From Microbacterium sp. LWS13-1.2 (GTDB lineage Bacteria; Actinomycetota; Actinomycetes; Actinomycetales; Microbacteriaceae), in NCBI RefSeq assembly GCF_040144835.1, contig NZ_CP151632.1, positions 682,001-746,000 of the forward strand: 64,000 bases of DNA. The letters run 5' to 3'. The position numbers and the translations under genes were made by a program. Below the pieces are notes generated by a model. The model made no database searches, was not told the DNA's origin, and saw only the letters and a program-made list of their open reading frames with translations. Positions 1 to 9,355 of the stretch are shown piece by piece; the first letter of the stretch is position 1; every line of letters starts with the position of its first letter.

Positions 1-1
1 T

Positions 2-478
2 GTTGATCGACGGGCGGGGGTCGTGCCGGCGACGATCGTCTCGAGCGATCTCGCCCGTGCCCGCGAGACGGCCGAGATCATCGCCGCCGAACTGGACCTC
101 GCCGCACCGCGGACCTATCGCGGACTGCGCGAGCGCTCGTACGGAGAGGCAGAGGGCATCGACGTGGAGGAGTTCCGCACCCGCTGGGGCGACTGGCACA
201 GCGCCGAGGTTCCCGGAGCCGAGCCGTGGCCGGACCTGCGCAGGCGGGGCATCGCGGCTCTCGGCCGCGTGGTCCGCGATCATCGCCGCGAGACGGCGCC
301 TGGGGCCGCGAACCTCATCGTCGTGAGTCACGGCGCGCTGATCCGGGAGCTGCTCCGCCACGCCACGGCCGGCGAGCTGCCGCCGGCGGGCGAACGCCTC
401 GCCAACGGGTCGACGCACGACTTCGTCTACGAGCGCGACCACCTGCGGCTCATCGCCTACGCGGGTCTCGCGGTCTGA
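2..478 (+). CDS. Histidine phosphatase family protein (partial, 5' end outside window)
   Basis: The reading frame is already open at the window edge, so the N-terminal RHG motif with the catalytic histidine is not visible. The remaining 158 residues match the C-terminal part of the phosphoglycerate-mutase-like histidine phosphatase superfamily: an S-D-L-x-R-A-R-E-T-A helix, the RERSYGEAEG loop with its family Glu, and a VVSHGALIREL segment carrying the second catalytic His. The substrate cannot be told from this part. It runs towards the leucine-degradation operon and ends 18 bp from it. The family is clear; the function is open. Confidence 0.8.
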   Translation, partial: VDRRAGVVPATIVSSDLARARETAEIIAAELDLAAPRTYRGLRERSYGEAEGIDVEEFRTRWGDWHSAEVPGAEPWPDLRRRGIAALGRVVRDHRRETAPGAANLIVVSHGALIRELLRHATAGELPPAGERLANGSTHDFVYERDHLRLIAYAGLAV

Positions 479-496
479 CGCCGACGGCGTCGCGAC

Positions 497-1306
497 TCAG
501 CCGTCCGCGCGCGCGAGCAGCGCGCGGGCGTGCCGCAGCACGGGCTCGTCGACCATGCGCCCCTCGTACGAGAACACCCCGCGCTCGTGCTCGGCGGCGG
601 CGAGCACGGCGCGCGCCCACGCCACCGTCTTCTCGTCGGGCTGATAGGCGGCCCGGATCACGGCCACCTGGCTCGGGTGGATGCACGCCGTCGCGCGGAA
701 TCCGGATGCCGCGGCATCCGCCGCCTCGATGCCCAGGCGCTTCGCGTCGTCGATGTCGAGGTGCACCGCGTCGATCGCCGCCTTGCCGCGTGCGCCCGCC
801 GCGACCAGCACGTGCGAGCGGGCGTAGCGCGCGATGTCGCGATAGCGGCCGTTCGGCTTGCGGCTGGATGTGCCGGCGAGGCTGGCGACCAGGTCCTCCG
901 CGCCCCACATCAGCGCGCCCACGTTGTCGAGCGCCGCGATCCGGTCGGCCTGGGCGACTCCCTTCGCGGTCTCGCACAGCGCGATGACCTCGAACCGGGC
1001 GTCGATGCGCTTGATGCGCTTGGGCGACTCGGACTTGGCGACCATGATGCGCCGGTAGTCGGTCTGCGAGAGGGTGGCGAGATCGGCGGCGAACGCGTCG
1101 GTCTCGGGCGGATTGACGCGCACGATGACGCGGGCCGGGTCCAGCTCGGACTCGATGAGGTGACCCCGGGCCGCCGTCTTGTCGGCGGGCGTCACCGCGT
1201 CCTCCAGGTCGAGGATGACGGCATCCGCACGGTCGAACGCCTTCGCGTACCGCTCTGGCCGGTCTGCGGGGCAGAACAGCAGCGCGGGGCCGAGGTCGAA
1301 GCTCAT
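497..1306 (-). CDS. HpcH/HpaI aldolase/citrate lyase family protein (CitE-like CoA-ester lyase)
   Basis: A 269-residue TIM-barrel lyase of the CitE family. Visible signatures are DLEDAV near residue 32, an RVNP substrate loop, the metal-binding Glu in the ALCETAKG strand, GAEDL, and the ACIHPSQV motif near the C-terminus. It is the last gene of the operon and its ATG overlaps the MaoC stop by 4 bp. In Mycobacterium tuberculosis the equivalent gene at the end of the same gene order, Rv2498c, is reported as a beta-hydroxyacyl-CoA lyase acting in leucine and itaconate breakdown. I infer the same role here: cleaving a hydroxymethylglutaryl-CoA or citramalyl-CoA type thioester to acetyl-CoA. Citrate lyase itself is unlikely because CitD and CitF are absent. 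Confidence 0.88.
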   Translation of the reverse strand: MSFDLGPALLFCPADRPERYAKAFDRADAVILDLEDAVTPADKTAARGHLIESELDPARVIVRVNPPETDAFAADLATLSQTDYRRIMVAKSESPKRIKRIDARFEVIALCETAKGVAQADRIAALDNVGALMWGAEDLVASLAGTSSRKPNGRYRDIARYARSHVLVAAGARGKAAIDAVHLDIDDAKRLGIEAADAAASGFRATACIHPSQVAVIRAAYQPDEKTVAWARAVLAAAEHERGVFSYEGRMVDEPVLRHARALLARADG

Positions 1307-1836
1307 GGGGTCCTCTCGGGGGTCTGCGGCGCGCACCACATCAGGGCGGTCCGCGTGGCCACCGCGACGACGTCGCCGCGCTGGTTGCGTCCGGTGTGAC
1401 GAAGCGTCACGATGCCCTGCCCGGGCCGCGAGGCTGAGAGCCGCTTGTCGAGGACCTCGGTCTCGGTGTACAGCGTGTCGCCGTGGAACAGGGGCGCCGG
1501 GAACGAGATGTCGGTGAGGCCGAGCTGGGCGACGAGCGTGCCCTGCGTGATCTGCGAGACGGATGCCCCGACCATCGTCGCCAGCGTCCACATCGAGTTC
1601 ATGAGGCGCTGACCGAACGGCTGCGACTCGGAGAACGCGGCATCCAGGTGCAGCGCCTGCGTGTTCATCGTGAGCGAGGAGAACAGCACGTTGTCCGCCT
1701 CGGTGGCCGTGCGACCGGGGCGATGCAGGTACGTCGCACCCATCTCGAGCTCGTCGTACCAGAGCCCCCGCTGCACGATCTCGGCGGAGCCGCCGGCGGC
1801 GGGGTCGTCGGCAGCGTCGGGCGTCACGTCTGTCAC
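1303..1836 (-). CDS. MaoC family dehydratase
   Basis: A 177-residue hot-dog-fold hydratase. The N-terminal half carries the (R)-enoyl-CoA hydratase signature around the segment TMNTQALHLD, which supplies the catalytic polar/His pair, followed by FGQRLMNS. The chosen GTG start lies 7 bp after the acyl-CoA dehydrogenase stop, and the GAGGG overlapping that stop serves as ribosome binding site. Its position between acyl-CoA dehydrogenase and a CitE-like lyase suggests it hydrates methylglutaconyl-CoA, or a related enoyl-CoA, in leucine catabolism. This replaces the crotonase-fold hydratase used in other bacteria. The substrate is inferred from context. Confidence 0.88.
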   Translation of the reverse strand: MTDVTPDAADDPAAGGSAEIVQRGLWYDELEMGATYLHRPGRTATEADNVLFSSLTMNTQALHLDAAFSESQPFGQRLMNSMWTLATMVGASVSQITQGTLVAQLGLTDISFPAPLFHGDTLYTETEVLDKRLSASRPGQGIVTLRHTGRNQRGDVVAVATRTALMWCAPQTPERTP

Positions 1837-1843
1837 GCTACCC

Positions 1844-2995
1844 TCACGCCACGCCCAGTGCCCGGGCGATGACGAGCAGCTGCACCTCGTTCGTGCCCTC
1901 GCCGATCTCGAGGATCTTCGAGTCGCGGTAGTGGCGTGCGACCGGGTACTCGTTCATGAACCCGTTGCCGCCGAACACCTGCGTCGCGTCGCGCGCGTTG
2001 TCCATCGCCGCATCGCTCGCGGTGAGCTTGGCGATCGCCGCGTCGGTCTTGAACGGCTTTCCCGCGTCGCGCAGCCGCGCGGCGTGGTGCCACGCGAGGC
2101 GCGCGTTGTGCACGCGAAGCTGCATGCGGGCGAGCAGGAACTGGATGCCCTGCCTCGTCGCGAGCGCATCGCCGAACACCGTGCGCTTCTTGGCGTAGTC
2201 GACGGCGGCCTCCAGGCATCCCTCCGCCGCACCCGTCGACAGCGCCGCGATGGCGATGCGACCCTCGTCGAGGATGTGGAGGAAGTTGGCGAACCCGCGA
2301 CCGCGCTCGCCGAGCAGGTTCGCCTCGGGTACGCGCGCGTCCTGGAACGTCAGCGGATGCGTGTCGGAGGCGTGCCAGCCGACCTTGTCGTAGCGCGGCT
2401 CGACCGTGAAGCCGGGGGTGCCGGACGGCACGATGATCGTCGAGATCTGCTTGCGGCCGTCCTGCTCCCCGGTGACCGCCGTGACGGTCACGAACCGGGT
2501 GATGGACGTGCCCGAGTTGGTGATGAACTGCTTCGAGCCGTTGATCACCCACTCGTCGTCCTCCAGCCTCGCCGTCGTACGCGTCGCGCCGGCATCGGAG
2601 CCTGCTTCCGGCTCGGTGAGCCCGAAACCGGCGAGCGCCTTGCCCGTGAGCAGATCGGGCAGCAGCGCCTGCTTCTGCTCCTCGGTGCCGAAGCGGAACA
2701 CCGGCATCGCACCGAGACTGACGCCGGCCTCGAGCGTGATGGCGATGGACTGATCGACGCGGCCGAGCGCCTCGATCGCGAGGCAGAGCGCGAAGTAGTC
2801 GCCGCCCTGCCCGCCGTACTCCTCGGGGAACGGCAGGCCGAACAGGCCCAGCTCGCCCATCTGGGCGACGACGTCCATCGGCAGGGTCTTCGTGCGGTCG
2901 GCCTCGTAGGCCTGCGGGGCGACGACCTCGTCGGCGAAGTCGCGCACCATGCGGGCGAGCTCTCGCTCGTCTTCGGTGAGGTTGAAGTGGTCCAT
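1844..2995 (-). CDS. Acyl-CoA dehydrogenase (isovaleryl-CoA / FadE19 type)
   Basis: A 383-residue FAD-dependent acyl-CoA dehydrogenase of normal length. The three-part architecture is visible: an N-terminal helical domain, a middle beta domain with GFGLTEPEAGSD and an FITNSG segment, and a C-terminal helical domain. The likely catalytic base is the Glu (about residue 366) in EIGEGTNE near the C-terminus, the position used by short-chain and butyryl-type enzymes. The start was set at the ATG of MDHFNLTEDE because the frame continues upstream only as antisense-like sequence. It lies between the biotin carboxylase and MaoC genes, which fits oxidation of isovaleryl-CoA or another branched acyl-CoA. 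Electrons would go to ETF, not encoded here. Confidence 0.92.
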   Translation of the reverse strand: MDHFNLTEDERELARMVRDFADEVVAPQAYEADRTKTLPMDVVAQMGELGLFGLPFPEEYGGQGGDYFALCLAIEALGRVDQSIAITLEAGVSLGAMPVFRFGTEEQKQALLPDLLTGKALAGFGLTEPEAGSDAGATRTTARLEDDEWVINGSKQFITNSGTSITRFVTVTAVTGEQDGRKQISTIIVPSGTPGFTVEPRYDKVGWHASDTHPLTFQDARVPEANLLGERGRGFANFLHILDEGRIAIAALSTGAAEGCLEAAVDYAKKRTVFGDALATRQGIQFLLARMQLRVHNARLAWHHAARLRDAGKPFKTDAAIAKLTASDAAMDNARDATQVFGGNGFMNEYPVARHYRDSKILEIGEGTNEVQLLVIARALGVA

Positions 2996-3009
2996 GGCTG
3001 CCTCGGGTC

Positions 3010-5139
3010 TCAGGAGGGGGTGTCGGATGCCTCGTGGGCGGGTTCTGCGGCGGTGACGTGCGCGAGCACCTGGTCGCGGCGCACCTGGTCGCCGGTGGTG
3101 ACGTCGAGTCGCACGACGCCCGCGTGGGGCGCGACGACGGGGTGCTCCATCTTCATGGCCTCGATGGTCACGATCCGGTCGCCGGCGGCGACGGCCGCGC
3201 CGTCGGACACGTGGAGCGCGACGACCGCGCCCGGCATCGGGGCGCGCAGTTCCGGATCGGTGGCGGCGGCATCGCGCTCGCGGGCGGCGAGGCGCTTCTC
3301 CATCGCCTGCCGGCGGGTGAGGGCGCGCAGCCGATGTGTCTCGGCGCCGGCGTGGACCCAGATCCACCCTGCGGCATCCGTGGCCACCGTCACGCCCGGG
3401 GCGGGCGCCTTCGCAGTGGCGTGCGATCCGCCGTGCGGAACGAAGCCGGCGCGGCCGGATGCCGACCGCTCCGGGGCCTGTCGTGGGTCCATGGCGGAGA
3501 AGGAAGCCGGTGCGAGGTCGGGAGCGGCCACGACGACGATGGCGCCGTGCTCCTCCTCGACCGCGACCGTGCGGCCGACCGGTGCGCTCCCCGCGCGCCA
3601 GCCGGTGCCGGCGAGCCACAGCGGGCCTGCCGCCGCTCGGACCGGCTCGGCGCCGCGCACGCGCGCGAGCTCTCCGGCCACGGCTGCGGCGGCGAGCGCC
3701 GCGTCCCCCGGCTCCGCGGCGGTGTACGGCGGCATCCGGTCGATCAGTCCGGTGTCCATATCGCCGGCGCGGACGCCCGGATCGGCCAGCAGCGCCCGCA
3801 GGAAGCCGAGGTTGCTGTCGACGCCGAGCAGCACGGTCTCGGCGAGCGCGGCGCCGAGCCGCTCGATCGCCTGGGCGCGATCGCCGGCGTGGGCGATCAC
3901 CTTCGCGATCATCGGGTCGTAGTCGGACGAGACGACGCTGCCCGACTCGACCGCGGCGTCCGTCCGCACCCCGGCAGGCTCGCGCCACACCAGCACGTCG
4001 CCGGTCGCCGGCAGGAAGCCGCGCTCGGGGCTCTCGGCGTACACGCGGGCCTCGATCGCGTGCCCGTCGAGGCGGATGTCGTCCTGCGCGACCGCGAGCC
4101 TACGGCCCGCCGCGACCAGGAGCTGCTGCTCGACGAGGTCGACGCCGGTCACGAGCTCGGTCACCGGGTGCTCGACCTGCAGTCGCGTGTTCATCTCGAT
4201 GAAGAAGAACTCGTCGGGGCGATCGCCGGCCACGAGGAACTCGACGGTGCCGGCGCCGCGGTAGTCCACGCTCGCGGCGGCCGCGCACGCCGCGGCTCCG
4301 AGGCGCGCACGGGTGGCGGCATCCACCACCGGCGAGGGGGCTTCCTCGATGACCTTCTGGTGCCGGCGCTGCAGTGTGCACTCACGCTCGCCGAGATGGA
4401 TGACGCTGCCGTGCGCGTCGGCCAGCACCTGCACCTCGATGTGGCGCGGGCGCTCGATGAGACGCTCCAGCAGCAGCGTGTCGTCGCCGAACGCCGCGGC
4501 GGCCACGCGCCGGGCCGTCGCCAGCGCCTGCGGCAGCTCGGACGCCCCGCGCACCACCTGCATGCCCTTGCCGCCCCCACCGGCCGAGGGCTTGACCAGC
4601 AGCGGATAGCCCGTCTCGGCCGCCGCCCCGGCGATCTCGGCGTCCGTCATCCCGACGGCGCTGAAGCCGGGGACCGTCGGGACGTCGTGCGCCGTTACGT
4701 GCTCCTTCGCGCGGATCTTGTCGCCCATCACGTCGAGGGCACGCTCCCCCGGGCCGATGAACACGATCCCGGCGTCGGCGCACGCGCGCGCGAAGCCGGC
4801 GTTCTCAGACAGGAACCCGTAGCCCGGATGGACGGCCTCGGAGCCGGTCTCGCGCGCGGCGCCGATCACCGCCTGGATGTCGAGGTACGACGCGGACGCG
4901 GCCGCCGGTCCGATGCGCACCGCGACGTCGGCCTCCCGCACGTGCGGCGCGTCGGCGTCGGCGTCGCTGTAGACGGCGACCGAGCGGATGCCGAGCCGCC
5001 GCAGCGTGCGGATCACCCGGCGTGCGATCTCGCCGCGGTTGGCGACGAGGACGGTCCCGAACGGGGGGCCGTCGACGGGATCGACGATCGCGGGCGTTGC
5101 CTCGCGGACCGAGGTGGGAGAAGAGGTCACGGGGATCAC
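3010..5139 (-). CDS. accA1: Acyl-CoA carboxylase alpha chain: biotin carboxylase plus biotin carboxyl carrier (methylcrotonyl-CoA type)
   Basis: A 709-residue fused biotin carboxylase/BCCP. The biotin carboxylase domain begins with [13 protein letters not shown], contains the glycine-rich ATP-grasp loop SAGGGGKGM and an [10 protein letters not shown] motif, and ends around residue 470. A variable linker follows, then a C-terminal biotinyl domain in which the EAMKMEH motif puts the biotinylated Lys near residue 663. The GTG start forms a GTGA overlap with the stop of the carboxyltransferase gene; a second in-frame GTG 9 bp downstream is possible. It pairs with the adjacent beta chain to carboxylate methylcrotonyl-CoA in leucine degradation. 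The symbol follows the same-order M. tuberculosis operon. Confidence 0.9.
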   Translation of the reverse strand: MIPVTSSPTSVREATPAIVDPVDGPPFGTVLVANRGEIARRVIRTLRRLGIRSVAVYSDADADAPHVREADVAVRIGPAAASASYLDIQAVIGAARETGSEAVHPGYGFLSENAGFARACADAGIVFIGPGERALDVMGDKIRAKEHVTAHDVPTVPGFSAVGMTDAEIAGAAAETGYPLLVKPSAGGGGKGMQVVRGASELPQALATARRVAAAAFGDDTLLLERLIERPRHIEVQVLADAHGSVIHLGERECTLQRRHQKVIEEAPSPVVDAATRARLGAAACAAAASVDYRGAGTVEFLVAGDRPDEFFFIEMNTRLQVEHPVTELVTGVDLVEQQLLVAAGRRLAVAQDDIRLDGHAIEARVYAESPERGFLPATGDVLVWREPAGVRTDAAVESGSVVSSDYDPMIAKVIAHAGDRAQAIERLGAALAETVLLGVDSNLGFLRALLADPGVRAGDMDTGLIDRMPPYTAAEPGDAALAAAAVAGELARVRGAEPVRAAAGPLWLAGTGWRAGSAPVGRTVAVEEEHGAIVVVAAPDLAPASFSAMDPRQAPERSASGRAGFVPHGGSHATAKAPAPGVTVATDAAGWIWVHAGAETHRLRALTRRQAMEKRLAARERDAAATDPELRAPMPGAVVALHVSDGAAVAAGDRIVTIEAMKMEHPVVAPHAGVVRLDVTTGDQVRRDQVLAHVTAAEPAHEASDTPS

Positions 5140-6740
5140 ATCCGGAAGACGCCGAAGCGCGGTTCGGGCAGGGGTGTGCGCGAGACGACGTCCAGCGCGA
5201 ATCCGAGTAGGTCGCGGGTGTCGAGCGGATCGACCACGCCGTCGTCCCAGAGCCGGGCGGTGGCGTAGTAGGGGCTCCCCTGCTCCTCGTACTGGGCGCG
5301 GATCGGCGCCTCGAACGCCGCCTGGTCCGTCTGCGACCACTCCTGGCCCCGTGCCTCCAGATGGTCGCGCTTGACGGTCGAGAGCACCGACGCGGCCTGA
5401 TTCCCGCCCATCACCGAGATGCGGCTCGCGGGCCAGGTCCACAGGAACCGCGGAGAGTACGCACGGCCGCACATCGAGTAGTTGCCGGCGCCGAACGAGC
5501 CGCCGATCACGACGGTGAGCTTGGGGACGCGCGTGGTGGCGACGGCGGTGACCATCTTGGCGCCGTCCTTCGCGATGCCGCCTGCCTCGGCATCCCGTCC
5601 CACCATGAAGCCGGAGATGTTCTGCAGGAACAGCAGCGGCGTGCCGCGCTGGTCGCACAGCTCGATGAAGTGCGCGCCCTTCTGCGCGGATTCGCTGAAC
5701 AGCACGCCGTTGTTCGCGACGACGCCGACGGGGTGGCCGTGGATGCGGGCGAAACCGGTCACGAGCGTGTCGCCGTACTCGCGCTTGAACTCATGGAACT
5801 CGCTGCCGTCGACGAGGCGGGCGAGGACCTCCCGCACGTCGTACGGCTGGTTGACGTCGACGGGGACGACCCCGTACAGGTCGGACGGTTCGACGACGGG
5901 CGGGACGCTCGGCACGACATCCCATGCGGGCGCGGCGGGAAGCGGCAGGGTGGCGACGATGTCGCGGACGATCTCGAGGGCGTGCTCGTCGTCCTCGGCG
6001 AGGTGATCGACGACGCCCGAGCGTCGGGCATGCAGCTCTCCCCCGCCGAGCTCCTCGGCGGTGACGACCTCGCCGATCGCGGCTTTCACGAGCGGCGGGC
6101 CGCCGAGGAAGATCGTGCCCTGGTTGCGCACGATGACGGTCTCGTCGCTCATGGCAGGCACGTACGCGCCGCCGGCGGTGCAGGAGCCGAGGACCGCGGC
6201 GATCTGCGGGATACCGGCTGCCGAGAGGCGGGCCTGGTTGAAGAAGATGCGCCCGAAGTGGTCGCGGTCGGGGAACACCTCGTCCTGCATGGGCAGGAAC
6301 GCGCCACCCGAGTCGACCAGATAGACACACGGCAGGCGGTTCTCGAACGCGATCTCCTGGGCACGGAGGTGCTTCTTCACCGTCAGCGGGTAGTACGTGC
6401 CGCCCTTGACGGTCGCGTCGTTGCAGACCACCATCACCTGACGGCCGTGGACGAGGCCGATGCCGGCGATGACACCGGCGGCCGGGGCATCCCCGCCGTA
6501 CAGCCCGTCGGCGGCGAGCGGTGCGATCTCGAGGAAGGGGCTCCCCTCGTCGAGAAGCCGCGTCACGCGGTCACGGGGCAGCAGCTTGCCGCGTGCGACA
6601 TGGCGCTCCCGTGAGGCCGCAGGCCCGCCGAAGGATGCCGCTGCCAGCCGGTCGCGCAGCTCTCGAGCCAGCCCCTGCTGCGCCTCGTGGATGCGCACGA
6701 AGGTCTCGTCGTGCACCGCGGCGGTGCTCAGCACGCCCAT
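5136..6740 (-). CDS. accD1: Acyl-CoA carboxylase beta chain (methylcrotonyl-CoA carboxyltransferase)
   Basis: A 534-residue biotin-dependent carboxyltransferase with both crotonase-like lobes. The N lobe has [15 protein letters not shown] and [10 protein letters not shown]. The oxyanion-hole glycines appear in [15 protein letters not shown] and in [16 protein letters not shown] of the C lobe. The motifs TYYP and [11 protein letters not shown] are characteristic of methylcrotonyl-CoA rather than propionyl-CoA carboxylases. The ATG is preceded by a good GGGAGG site. It is the first gene of the operon and faces tetR across a 138-bp region containing two palindromic operators, so it is probably repressed by that TetR protein. 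Confidence 0.92.
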   Translation of the reverse strand: MGVLSTAAVHDETFVRIHEAQQGLARELRDRLAAASFGGPAASRERHVARGKLLPRDRVTRLLDEGSPFLEIAPLAADGLYGGDAPAAGVIAGIGLVHGRQVMVVCNDATVKGGTYYPLTVKKHLRAQEIAFENRLPCVYLVDSGGAFLPMQDEVFPDRDHFGRIFFNQARLSAAGIPQIAAVLGSCTAGGAYVPAMSDETVIVRNQGTIFLGGPPLVKAAIGEVVTAEELGGGELHARRSGVVDHLAEDDEHALEIVRDIVATLPLPAAPAWDVVPSVPPVVEPSDLYGVVPVDVNQPYDVREVLARLVDGSEFHEFKREYGDTLVTGFARIHGHPVGVVANNGVLFSESAQKGAHFIELCDQRGTPLLFLQNISGFMVGRDAEAGGIAKDGAKMVTAVATTRVPKLTVVIGGSFGAGNYSMCGRAYSPRFLWTWPASRISVMGGNQAASVLSTVKRDHLEARGQEWSQTDQAAFEAPIRAQYEEQGSPYYATARLWDDGVVDPLDTRDLLGFALDVVSRTPLPEPRFGVFRM

Positions 6741-6812
6741 CTGCGCCCTCCCGTGTCATCTCCGTCGACGTCACGATCGGATCACGTCCGTTGTCCTGAC
6801 GCGATCGGATTG

Positions 6813-6828
6813 GTTAGTGTTCACTAAC
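6813..6828. promoter_or_regulatory. Putative TetR operator, site 1
   Basis: A perfect inverted repeat of 7-bp arms, GTTAGTG and CACTAAC, around a 2-bp TT centre. It lies between the divergent carboxylase operon and tetR and matches a second copy 26 bp downstream. Confidence 0.65.
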
Positions 6829-6838
6829 TGAGCTTCAG

Positions 6839-6854
6839 GTTAGCGACCATTAAC
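6839..6854. promoter_or_regulatory. Putative TetR operator, site 2
   Basis: A near-palindrome, GTTAGCG-AC-CATTAAC, with the same arm layout and spacer as site 1. It is 24 bp upstream of the tetR ATG and overlaps a TTAACT that could be the tetR -10 element, so it fits autorepression. Confidence 0.6.
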
Positions 6855-6878
6855 TGGAATCACAAGCGGGGAACCGGA

Positions 6879-7475
6879 ATGACAAGCGCCGCCACCGACC
6901 GCGATCGTGCGAAGGCCGACCGCCACGCAGCGATCCTCCGCGAGGCGGCCGCCCTGTTCGCCGAACGCGGCTTCAGCGGCGTCAGTCTCGAAGACATCGG
7001 CGGTGCGGTCGGCGTGAGCGGTCCGGCCCTCTACCGGCACTTCGCCAACAAGCAGGCGCTGCTGGGCGCCATCCTCGTCGAGGTGAGCGAGCGGTTGCTG
7101 GCCGGAGGCCGGACCGTGCTGACGGCCCATGAAACCCCCGCCGACCAGCTCGACGCGATCATCGCCTTCCACGTCGAGTTCGCGCTCCGCGATGCCGACG
7201 TTATCCGCGTCCAGGACCGCGATCTCGCCAGCCTCAGCGACGACGACCGCCACACCGTCCGACGCCTCCAGCGCGAGTACGTCGAGGTGTGGATCGGCAT
7301 CCTCTCGACGATCCATCCCGAGCGGGACGAGGACGACCTGCGCGTGCGCGCCCACGCGTGCTTCGGCCTCATCAACTCGACGCCCCACACCGTGCGCGCC
7401 TCGCGGTCGCGCCCCGGGGAGCGCGACGTGCGCGGCATCCTCCGCGCGATGGCCCGCGCTTCGCTCACCGCCTGA
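6879..7475 (+). CDS. TetR/AcrR family transcriptional regulator
   Basis: A 198-residue TetR-type regulator. The DNA-binding helix-turn-helix covers roughly residues 17-63, with AALFAERGFSGVSLEDIG and the recognition helix GVSGPALYRHFANKQAL; the rest is an all-helical ligand-binding domain. It is transcribed divergently from the leucine-degradation operon, and two matching palindromes occupy the shared intergenic region. I infer that it represses that operon and itself, and is released by a CoA-thioester or acid intermediate. M. tuberculosis has a TetR gene (Rv2506) beside the equivalent cluster. Confidence 0.92.
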   Translation: MTSAATDRDRAKADRHAAILREAAALFAERGFSGVSLEDIGGAVGVSGPALYRHFANKQALLGAILVEVSERLLAGGRTVLTAHETPADQLDAIIAFHVEFALRDADVIRVQDRDLASLSDDDRHTVRRLQREYVEVWIGILSTIHPERDEDDLRVRAHACFGLINSTPHTVRASRSRPGERDVRGILRAMARASLTA

Positions 7476-7490
7476 ACTGTCTGGGTGGCC

Positions 7491-7496
7491 TAATCT
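7491..7496 (+). promoter_or_regulatory. -10 element of the phosphoesterase gene (leaderless)
   Basis: TAATCT ends 9 bp before the ATG at 7506, so transcription should begin at or next to the start codon. This supports that start over the in-frame ATG at 7569. Confidence 0.5.
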
Positions 7497-7505
7497 GGAC
7501 GGACC

Positions 7506-9317
7506 ATGTCGGGGGATGGCCACACGGACGACGCGCAGCCGGAGGATCACGGCGACGCGGAAAGAGTCATGCGACCGCGTGCGGAGGGCACCGACAGCTC
7601 GCGCCGCGACTTCCTGAAGCTCGGCGGCATCGCGACCGCAGGGCTCGTGGTCGGCGGCGCGGTCGGCGCTGCGGCAGGCGCCACCATCGGCCACGAGCTC
7701 GGCTTCCGCGAGGGATCACTCGATCTGGCCGCTCTGCCCGCGCGCTCGGAGCCCGGCTTCGATCATGTGGTCGTCGTCATGGGCGAGAACCGCTCGTTCG
7801 ACAACCTGCTCGGCTGGCTGTACACGCCCGACACGCTCCCCGACGGCGCGACGTTCGACGGGCTCGCCTTCGGGGACTATGCCAACACCGCCCCGACCGG
7901 CGAGCGGATCGCGGCGCACACCTACAGCGGTCCCACCGACGAGGTGATGGGCCGGCCGAACCCCGACCCCGGCGAGGAGTTCCCGCACGTCAACACGCAG
8001 CTGTTCGGCACGGTGGCGCCCGCCGCCAATGCGACCAGCCAGATCGGCGACATGACGGCGCCCTTCAACGCACCGCCCTCCGGCACCGTGCCGACGATGG
8101 ACGGATTCGTCCGCGACTACTGGAACAACGTCGAGCGGCTGCGCCGCGGGCAGGCACCCACGCTGGAGGAGGCCACCCACATCATGGGAAGCTTCTCCCC
8201 CGAGCAGCTGCCGGTGCTCTCCACCCTCGCCAAAGGCTTCGCCGTCTTCGACGCGTGGTTCGCCGCCGTCCCGTCGCAGACCTACTGCAACCGGTCGTTC
8301 TTCCACGCGTCGACCTCGCACGGCTTCGTCACGAACAAGCACGGCGGCGGCTACGACAAGTGGCTCGACGCGCCCGCGACGCCGACGATCTTCAACCGGC
8401 TCGAGGAGGCCGGCATCTCGTGGAAGATCTACTTCGACGAGATGCAGCTGGTGTCGCTCACGGGCATGATGCACGCCCCCGTGCTGGAGCAGTACTGGCG
8501 CACCGGCCGCTTCGGCCACATGTCGGAGTTCGCCGAGGATGCCGCGGCCGGGCGTCTGCCGGCCTACGCGTTCATCGAGCCGCGGATGGTCTACAACCAC
8601 AACGACTTCCACCCGCCCTTCGGCGTGTACCGCGAGAGCGACATCGACGGCACGCCCGTGCTGGATTCCGCCATCTCGGACGTGCGTGCCGGCGAGAAGC
8701 TCATCGCCGATGTGTACAACGCCATCAAGGACAGCGCCACGCCAGACGGCTCCAACGCGCTCAACACGCTGCTGCTGATCACCTTCGACGAGCACGGCGG
8801 CACGTACGACCACGTCCCTCCCCCGGCCGCGGTCCCACCGGTCGCCGACGACGCACCCGGCGAGATGGGCTTCACGTTCGACCGGCTGGGGCTGCGCGTG
8901 CCCGCGATCGCCGTCTCGGCCTACACACGCAGCGGCACCATCGTCCACGATGAGCTGCACCATGGCGCCGTGATCGCGACGCTCGCACGCCTGCACGGCC
9001 TGCGTCCGCTCACCCGTCGCGACGCGACGGCGCGCGACCTGTTCTCGGTGATCAACCTCGACGCTCCCAGAGATCCGTCGACCTGGCCCGTCGTGCACCC
9101 GATGTACGTGCCGCCCAACTCGCACGAGGACGAGAGGATCGACCTGCGCGACAGCAAGCACAGGACAAAGCCGCTCAGCCCGCCCGGACGCGGGCTGCTG
9201 GGTCTGCTGCTCGCGCGCTACGCGCCGCCCGGTGCACCCGAGCCCGAGACCTACGCCGAGGCGTACGAGGTGCTCCAGAAGCACGGGCTCGGCCTCTTCT
9301 ACCCGAAGAAGAGCTGA
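7506..9317 (+). CDS. Tat-exported alkaline phosphatase/phospholipase C family phosphoesterase
   Basis: A 603-residue protein of the phosphoesterase family that includes bacterial phospholipase C and AcpA-like acid phosphatases. A twin-arginine signal, SRRDFLK at residues 32-38 followed by a hydrophobic stretch, predicts folded export. The metal/nucleophile region is VVMGENRSFDNLLGW, a Cys sits in SQTYCNRSFFH, and the C-terminal metal site is TFDEHGGTYDHV. An in-frame ATG at 7569 has a purine-rich GGAAAGAG upstream and would give a more usual Tat n-region, but a -10 box fits the 7506 start. It stands alone, convergent with the 2-oxoacid dehydrogenase operon. The substrate may be phospholipid or a phosphate monoester and cannot be fixed. 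Confidence 0.88.
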   Translation: MSGDGHTDDAQPEDHGDAERVMRPRAEGTDSSRRDFLKLGGIATAGLVVGGAVGAAAGATIGHELGFREGSLDLAALPARSEPGFDHVVVVMGENRSFDNLLGWLYTPDTLPDGATFDGLAFGDYANTAPTGERIAAHTYSGPTDEVMGRPNPDPGEEFPHVNTQLFGTVAPAANATSQIGDMTAPFNAPPSGTVPTMDGFVRDYWNNVERLRRGQAPTLEEATHIMGSFSPEQLPVLSTLAKGFAVFDAWFAAVPSQTYCNRSFFHASTSHGFVTNKHGGGYDKWLDAPATPTIFNRLEEAGISWKIYFDEMQLVSLTGMMHAPVLEQYWRTGRFGHMSEFAEDAAAGRLPAYAFIEPRMVYNHNDFHPPFGVYRESDIDGTPVLDSAISDVRAGEKLIADVYNAIKDSATPDGSNALNTLLLITFDEHGGTYDHVPPPAAVPPVADDAPGEMGFTFDRLGLRVPAIAVSAYTRSGTIVHDELHHGAVIATLARLHGLRPLTRRDATARDLFSVINLDAPRDPSTWPVVHPMYVPPNSHEDERIDLRDSKHRTKPLSPPGRGLLGLLLARYAPPGAPEPETYAEAYEVLQKHGLGLFYPKKS

Positions 9318-9344
9318 CCGGCCGACCCCCAAGGTGCCGGCCGG
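9318..9344. terminator. Possible bidirectional terminator
   Basis: A 7-bp inverted repeat, CCGGCCG and CGGCCGG, with a 13-nt loop. It lies in the 38-bp gap between the convergent phosphoesterase and E2 genes. There is no T-run. Confidence 0.35.
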
Positions 9345-9355
9345 CCAACGGCCTT

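Noticed and set aside
5140..5658. Extension of the biotin carboxylase frame upstream into the carboxyltransferase gene
   Set aside because: The extra sequence is an off-frame reading of the carboxyltransferase C-terminus; the GTGA overlap marks the true start.
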